From Desulfocapsa sp. (GTDB lineage: Bacteria > Desulfobacterota > Desulfobulbia > Desulfobulbales > Desulfocapsaceae): 26,943 bases of DNA. The notes beneath the pieces are model-generated. The model was not told where the DNA came from. It did not search any database and was given only the letters and a program-made list of their open reading frames with translations. The stretch is from positions 6,018-32,960 of the forward strand of contig JAOZLI010000001.1 in assembly GCA_029934915.1 (NCBI GenBank), written 5' to 3'. The position numbers were made by a program, and so were the translations under genes. Below are positions 22,666 to 26,943 of the stretch, piece after piece (position 1 is the first letter of the stretch; every line of letters begins with the position of its first letter).

Positions 22666-24876
22666 CTACTTACAGGGTTTTAAAATAATCCCTGCAAGGG
22701 GAGGTACCGTTACATACGTATGAAACGGTGCCTGTGCATAGGGCTCATCAATGGATTTGTAAATGACCTTATCCGTACTGTTGCTGCCACAGAATCTGCT
22801 CTGATCAGAACAGAAGATCTGTTCATAATTAGATCCCGTGGGTAGACCCATTTTGTAGTCGTAAAAGGTCTGTGGTGTAAAATTCAGCAGACAAACCAGA
22901 TGGTCTTTTCTCTCCCTGGCAAATCTTGCATAGGAGATAATGGAGTTCTCACGATCTTCAAGATCCATCCATTGGAAACCTTCAGGGCTAAAGTCCTGTT
23001 CCCATAATGATGGATTTTCCTTATATATTGTGTTGAGTTGTTCGAAAAAATCAAGCATTTCTTCATGCATGCCATTTTCTTTAAACAAATGAAAATCAAG
23101 GCTTTGTTTACAATTCCATTCCTTCCATTGTCCAAATTCACAACCCATAAAAATAAGTTTTTTACCTGGGTGCATCCACATTGAAAGAAAAAACAGACGA
23201 AGATTGGCAAATTTCTGCCCAAGATCACCTGGCATTTTATCGATCAGCGATCGTTTGCCATGTACCACTTCATCATGGGACAGGGGAAGAATAAAGTTTT
23301 CAGAAAAGGCATACACGATAGAGAATGTTAGGCTGTTATGATGGAATTTTCGATAAATAGGGTCCTTTTCAAAATAATTCAGGGTGTCATTCATCCAACC
23401 CATATTCCATTTAAAACCAAATCCCAAGCCACCCATATCTGCAGGTTTTGAAACACCGTAAAAACTGGTTGATTCTTCTGCAATCATTAACGTTCCAGGC
23501 TGACGTTCATACACCACAGAGTTCAGGTGTCGTAAGAATTCGATGGCTTCAATATTTTCACGGCCACCATAGTCATTAGGAAGCCACTCTCCCTCCTGTC
23601 GTGAATAATCGAGGTAGAGCATGGATGCCACAGCGTCCACCCGTAACCCGTCGATATGGTAAACATCAAGCCAGAACAGGGCGTTGGCAATTAGAAAATT
23701 ACTGACCTCTTTACGGCCATAGTTATAGATGAATGTCCCCCATTCCGGGTGTTCTCCTTTTCGCGGATCCTCATGCTCAAATAGTGCTGTGCCATCAAAA
23801 CGCGCAAGGCTATGCGCGTCTTTAGGGAAATGTGCAGGAACCCAGTCGAGAATAACGCCGATTCCTTCCTGATGACAGGTGTCAACAAAGTACATAAAAT
23901 CTTCCGGCGTTCCGTAGCGACTCGTAAGGCTGAAAGGGCCAGTGATCTGGTACCCCCATGACTCATCGAGGGGATGCTCCATGACAGGCATTAATTCGAT
24001 ATGGGTAAAGCCAAGTTGCTTAACGTAGGGGATAAGTGTGGCGGCCAGTTCTATAAAAGTTAAGAAACGCTCAGGGTGAGCAGGGTCACGCTTCCAGGAA
24101 CCGGGATGTACCTCATAGATGGACATGGCCTTATCGTAAGGATCACAACTTTTTTTGGACTCCTGCCACTCTGCATCCTGCCACTCATAATGATCAAGGT
24201 ATCGTACAACGGAGGCTGTTTTGGGACGATGTTCTCCAAAAAACTGGAATGGATCCGATTTAATGAGAATATCACCTCGTAACGTACGGATTTCATATTT
24301 GTAGATTTCGTTTTCTTCCAAACCCGGGAGGAACAGTTCCCATATTCCAGATCCACCTAGGCTGCGCATGGAATGAATCCGGCCATCCCAGCCATTAAAG
24401 TCACCAATAATGGACACCCGTGAAGCAGAAGGGGCCCAGACACGAAAGATCGTGCCTGTTATGCCAGAGTACATACCGGGTTGGGCACCCATATGGTTGT
24501 AGAGCTCGTAGTTGGTACCGAAATTGAAAAGAAATCTATCCTGTTCGCCGAGGATGGGCATAAAACGATAGGGATCATTAACGGTCTGGACGACACCGTC
24601 GAAATAGGTGATTTTGTATTGATATGTATAAGGATCAAGATCCTGATCATTTACTTTTCCGGGGTCTATTTCAACCTCGAAGAGTCCTTCATCTCGCACC
24701 TTGTTCATGGGGATTTCATTGTCATCCACCACAAGGAAAACGCTCTTGGCATGGGGTTGAAAGCACCTGACAACAGCAGTTAGTTTTTTCTTCCCTGTGA
24801 AGTGAACACCTAGAACCTGGAAGGGATCGTAATGTTCAGCACGAAGAAGGCGATCAACTTGTTCATTTATATCCAT
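22666..24876 (-). CDS. glgB: 1,4-alpha-glucan branching enzyme (GH13)
   Basis: A 736-aa cytosolic enzyme that cuts an alpha-1,4 chain and rejoins it as an alpha-1,6 branch during glycogen synthesis. The N-terminal GlgB domain is at about 1-115 and the CBM48 domain at about 140-220 (FRVWAPSASRVSIIGDFNGW). The GH13 barrel carries nucleophile D414 (DGLRVDAVASMLY), acid/base E467 (MIAEEST) and D535 (LSHDEVVHGKRSL). The all-beta C-terminal domain closes the protein. Length and order match typical bacterial GlgB. The ATG follows a GGGG stretch. Other glycogen genes (glgA, glgC, glgP) are not in this window. The 60-aa gene is downstream on the same strand. Confidence 0.97.
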   Translation of the reverse strand: MDINEQVDRLLRAEHYDPFQVLGVHFTGKKKLTAVVRCFQPHAKSVFLVVDDNEIPMNKVRDEGLFEVEIDPGKVNDQDLDPYTYQYKITYFDGVVQTVNDPYRFMPILGEQDRFLFNFGTNYELYNHMGAQPGMYSGITGTIFRVWAPSASRVSIIGDFNGWDGRIHSMRSLGGSGIWELFLPGLEENEIYKYEIRTLRGDILIKSDPFQFFGEHRPKTASVVRYLDHYEWQDAEWQESKKSCDPYDKAMSIYEVHPGSWKRDPAHPERFLTFIELAATLIPYVKQLGFTHIELMPVMEHPLDESWGYQITGPFSLTSRYGTPEDFMYFVDTCHQEGIGVILDWVPAHFPKDAHSLARFDGTALFEHEDPRKGEHPEWGTFIYNYGRKEVSNFLIANALFWLDVYHIDGLRVDAVASMLYLDYSRQEGEWLPNDYGGRENIEAIEFLRHLNSVVYERQPGTLMIAEESTSFYGVSKPADMGGLGFGFKWNMGWMNDTLNYFEKDPIYRKFHHNSLTFSIVYAFSENFILPLSHDEVVHGKRSLIDKMPGDLGQKFANLRLFFLSMWMHPGKKLIFMGCEFGQWKEWNCKQSLDFHLFKENGMHEEMLDFFEQLNTIYKENPSLWEQDFSPEGFQWMDLEDRENSIISYARFARERKDHLVCLLNFTPQTFYDYKMGLPTGSNYEQIFCSDQSRFCGSNSTDKVIYKSIDEPYAQAPFHTYVTVPPLAGIILKPCK

Positions 24877-24974
24877 ATGGTACCCCGGATTTTGAGTGAT
24901 GTAGAACAGTAAAATTGACTCTTTTTTTACAGTAGCAAATCCATTCAGGAAAACATAGGTTAAATCAACATTCC

Positions 24975-25004
24975 TTGACGCTTTTCGAGATTTTTTGTTA
25001 TTAT
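24975..25004 (+). promoter_or_regulatory. Sigma70-type promoter of the yqgE unit
   Basis: TTGACG (24975-24980), an 18-bp spacer and TATTAT (24999-25004) match the consensus at 5 of 6 and 5 of 6. The start of transcription would be near 25011. An inverted repeat AGTAGT / ACTACT (about 25008-25033) lies over the expected start and may be an operator or a 5' hairpin. Confidence 0.65.
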
Positions 25005-25057
25005 GAAGTAGTTAATTAATATTTATACTACTATTTTGGAGTGAGCATCCCTGAGTT

Positions 25058-25633
25058 ATGGAACAATCCGAACAGCCGATAATAAATTCTCTAACAGGAT
25101 CATTTTTACTTTCAACTCCGAAGATGCCTGATCCCAGGTTCTCTGAGCAGGTGATTTATATCTGTAGTCATGGGCATGAAGGATCGGTTGGAATTGCCGT
25201 TAATAAACCAAATCTTTCTATCACCCTTGAGGAAATTCTGCTAACCAATGGGCTTCCGGTTCCTGAGGGCCTCAATGCTCCAGTGTATACTGGAGGGCCG
25301 GTGGAACCAAATTCTGCTTTTATTCTGTATGGATCTGAATATCACACAGAGCAGCATCTGGAGGTAAGTTCATCGGTTTATATGACAAGAAATACAAAAG
25401 TTCTTGAAGATATAGGAAATGGAAAGGGACCTGAGAAATTTCTTTTTGCTGTTGGGTATGCTGGATGGGGCCCGGGGCAACTTGAAGGGGAGCTTGTTCG
25501 GCAGGGCTGGCTCACTATTCCTGCAGATGATTCTATCATTTTTGATGTCCCCGATAACGAAAAATGGCAGGCAGCAGCTGCAATGTATGGTGTGGATATT
25601 ACAACTTATCAGGATTTGATCGGAAACGCCTGA
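25058..25633 (+). CDS. yqgE: YqgE/AlgH family protein (UPF0301)
   Basis: A 191-aa soluble protein of the YqgE/AlgH family. The typical start SLTGSFLLSTPKMPDPRFSE is seen in the first 35 residues (cut here), followed by VIYICSHGHEGSVGIAVNKP, YTGGPVEPN, and FAVGYAGWGPGQLEGEL, which is the most conserved segment. The biochemical role is unknown; in Pseudomonas, AlgH was first linked to alginate control. A GGAG lies 17 bases before the ATG, which is too far, so initiation probably uses the weak GAG nearer by. It is first in a rightward unit with the YkgJ-like gene (32 bases on) and rlmH. Confidence 0.93.
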   Translation: MEQSEQPIINSLTGSFLLSTPKMPDPRFSEQVIYICSHGHEGSVGIAVNKPNLSITLEEILLTNGLPVPEGLNAPVYTGGPVEPNSAFILYGSEYHTEQHLEVSSSVYMTRNTKVLEDIGNGKGPEKFLFAVGYAGWGPGQLEGELVRQGWLTIPADDSIIFDVPDNEKWQAAAAMYGVDITTYQDLIGNA

Positions 25634-25665
25634 TTGAACAGTTACCTAAATAAAACAATAAAAAA

Positions 25666-26067
25666 ATGGCTGAATTAAAAGATATATTTGAATGTACCCG
25701 TTGCGGCTACTGTTGTCAGGGCGAAACTACTGTTTCGCTCGATGAAGATGATCAAAAACGAATGATTGCAACTTTGGGCCTTTCCCGTGAAGAAGTGAAG
25801 GAAATGTATTGGCGTGTCACCGGGAATGTCGTGCAGATGAAAATTCAAGATGGGCACTGCATCTTTTATGATGAAGGATGTAAAGTCCATCTAGGGCGTC
25901 CATGGCGTTGTGCGCAATGGCCACTTCACCCCTCCATGCTGAGTGATGAAAATAATTTTAAGACCATTCGGGAATCCTGCCCCGGAATTAACCAGGAAAT
26001 ATCCTATGCGGATTTTTGTCGAATTTTGACTGAAATTATGGATGAACAACCGAAAGTTCATTGTTAA
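25666..26067 (+). CDS. YkgJ-family cysteine-cluster protein, short form
   Basis: A 133-aa protein with the YkgJ/Fe-Zn-chelating cluster pattern: CTRCGYCCQGE at residues 10-20, CIFYDEGCKVH, then RCAQWPLHP and a late SCPG. It is shorter than the family member at 13373 and differs around the cysteines, so the two are not recent duplicates. The function is unknown. It sits between yqgE and rlmH, four bases before the chosen rlmH start, so it is probably translated with rlmH. Confidence 0.88.
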   Translation: MAELKDIFECTRCGYCCQGETTVSLDEDDQKRMIATLGLSREEVKEMYWRVTGNVVQMKIQDGHCIFYDEGCKVHLGRPWRCAQWPLHPSMLSDENNFKTIRESCPGINQEISYADFCRILTEIMDEQPKVHC

Positions 26068-26071
26068 CCAG

Positions 26072-26539
26072 ATGAAAATCCAACTACTCTTACTAGGGAA
26101 AACAAAAGATTCCTTTATTGAAGAGGGAATCAAAGAGTACAGTGGCAGGCTGAAACACTATACTCCCATAGTACTGAACACTCTGAAAGTAAAAAAGAAA
26201 AAGGGCTGGACGGAAGAACAGGAGCGACAGGAGGAAGGTCGCGTCCTGCTTGCTAATACAAATCCCACAGATATAAAAGTGGTGCTTGACGGAACAGGGA
26301 AGCAAATTAGCTCCCCTCAACTGGCGGATCTTATTTCTCGCTGGGAGCAGGAGGGGCGAAAACAGGCGACCTTTCTGATTGGTGGCCCTACCGGGCATAG
26401 CAAAGAGGTTCTGCAACGAGCAGATTTTACCCTTTCCCTTTCTCGTATGACCTTTACCCATGATATGGTCCGTATGTTCCTTCTCGAACAACTTTATCGA
26501 GCGTATTCTATTAAAGCTGGTGAAAAGTATCATAAGTGA
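26072..26539 (+). CDS. rlmH: 23S rRNA (pseudouridine1915-N3)-methyltransferase RlmH
   Basis: A 155-aa SPOUT-class methyltransferase that methylates pseudouridine 1915 in helix 69 of 23S rRNA, using SAM on assembled ribosomes. The trefoil-knot signatures LDGTGKQISSPQLADLI, FLIGGPTGHSKEV and LSLSRMTFTHDMVRMFLLEQ are present, with the family tail YHK. The ATG at 26072 gives the usual start (MKIQLLLLGK) and the length of the E. coli protein; an in-frame ATG ten codons earlier lies inside the YkgJ-like gene and is less likely. Its TGA stop lies inside the 15-bp repeat boundary GTGATGACGTCGTAA. Confidence 0.96.
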   Translation: MKIQLLLLGKTKDSFIEEGIKEYSGRLKHYTPIVLNTLKVKKKKGWTEEQERQEEGRVLLANTNPTDIKVVLDGTGKQISSPQLADLISRWEQEGRKQATFLIGGPTGHSKEVLQRADFTLSLSRMTFTHDMVRMFLLEQLYRAYSIKAGEKYHK

Positions 26540-26646
26540 TGACGTCGTAAAAGGACAACACTCACCATGACGGACATGACGGACATGAAGTTAAAAGACT
26601 GATTCGATGTTGTTCTTTTCTTCATGCCCTTCGTGCGCTTCATGGT
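26536..26646. repeat. CATGAAG-type palindromic repeat, copy 2 (plus orientation)
   Basis: GTGATGACGTCGTAA (26536-26550) overlaps the rlmH stop codon and is identical to the sequence at the gpmI stop. The element 26564-26646 has three tandem CATGA units at its left (CATGACGGACATGACGGA, then CATGAAG) and inverted CTTCATG/CTTCGTG units at its right. It aligns in reverse with 17103-17168, with about 18 extra bases near its right end. It could serve as the terminator of the yqgE-rlmH unit. Confidence 0.75.
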
Positions 26647-26694
26647 TTAAATTCTTAATAGTGTCCGGTTTGTAAATTGCAGTAGCTTGAGAAC

Positions 26695-26873
26695 GGGTTT
26701 AAGGTTCGTTCCAGTTCGCTAGAACTGTAACTTTCTTGATTTTTAAACCCTTTTTGCGTTTCCGTTTGTATCATGCGAGTTCCTCGCAAAGACTGAGACA
26801 AACAAAAACACAAAAAGGGCAAAAAATACTACGAAACTTCCAGGATACGCGAACTGGAGCGAACCTCAAACCC
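26695..26873. repeat. 179-bp nested palindromic element (second family)
   Basis: The 25-bp terminal arms (26695-26719 and 26849-26873) differ at two positions. A second pair, CCCTTTTTGCGTTTCCGTTTG at 26748-26768 (cut to its core CCCTTTTTG) against 26798-26819, lies inside, capped by TGCGAG-TTC-CTCGCA (26774-26788). Length and nested layout match the element at 22220-22397 (178 bp), but the sequences differ. No clear target duplication and no coding frame. Confidence 0.8.
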
Positions 26874-26943
26874 TCTTGCCTAATCCTACTAGGAGCTTGT
26901 CCGAGAATAGACATTTTGTTCAAAATCGAGGCATTTCAGAAAA
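26874..26943. other. Non-coding window end
   Basis: Together with the repeats before it, this makes about 400 bp without a gene after rlmH. GGAGCTTGTCCGAGAATAG (26892-26910) looks like the edge of another intergenic repeat of a type seen in related genomes, but only one copy is here, so this is a guess from memory. Nothing coding is visible. Confidence 0.3.

Noticed and set aside
1..26943. tRNA, rRNA, CRISPR array, transposase or toxin-antitoxin pair
   Set aside because: No T-loop/anticodon pattern, no regularly spaced repeat series and no such protein motif was seen on either strand.

Overview
The window reads as a chromosomal housekeeping segment from a Gram-negative anaerobe, most likely a Desulfobacterota member of the Desulfobulbales type. 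This rests on protein style (deltaproteobacterial PAS/response-regulator proteins with Cys-rich PAS loops, ZraS/HydH-like kinase, YkgJ Cys-cluster proteins), moderate GC, and intergenic palindromic repeats. It is inferred from sequence reading only; no database search was possible. No tRNA, rRNA, CRISPR array, transposase or prophage gene was found.

Left part (1-5.4 kb): the 3' end of ssb with its terminator; then, leftward, xseA and ppx, overlapping by ATGA; then, rightward, a membrane-anchored TPR-like protein, panC and panD (pantothenate synthesis), tightly packed. A perfect hairpin repeat sits in the divergent xseA/TPR promoter region, and a 109-bp palindrome separates panD from a DegT-type aminotransferase (5.4-6.6 kb).

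Middle (6.6-17.1 kb): a minimal SleB-type hydrolase (minus), recD2 (plus), a response-regulator/PAS protein ending in a four-Cys module (minus), then a leftward group of ppsR, a small two-helix membrane protein and ychJ. A rightward operon follows: a YkgJ Cys-cluster protein, a homologue of the tRNA-queuosine mannosyltransferase (DUF3524/GTDC1 type), a shikimate kinase with an unusual P-loop, and gpmI. PpsR (PEP synthase/PPDK regulator), GpmI, shikimate kinase and GlgB all sit around PEP, gluconeogenic carbon and glycogen, but they lie in separate transcription units.

Right part (17.1-26.9 kb): a cold-shock gene with a strong terminator, a large uncharacterised protein with a nucleoside-phosphorylase-like C-terminus, an orphan sensor histidine kinase, a DUF4126 membrane protein (minus), glgB followed by a 60-aa conserved-looking small protein (minus), and a rightward unit yqgE - ykgJ-like - rlmH driven by a recognisable sigma70-type promoter. 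The last 400 bp hold no gene but contain two or three repeat elements.

The least explained material is (i) the repeats, several of which abut or supply the stop codon of the neighbouring gene, (ii) the bacterial queuosine-glycosyltransferase homologue translationally coupled to a Cys-cluster protein, and (iii) the 562-aa nucleosidase-like protein. I did not find an obvious multi-gene defence or novel enzymatic system.
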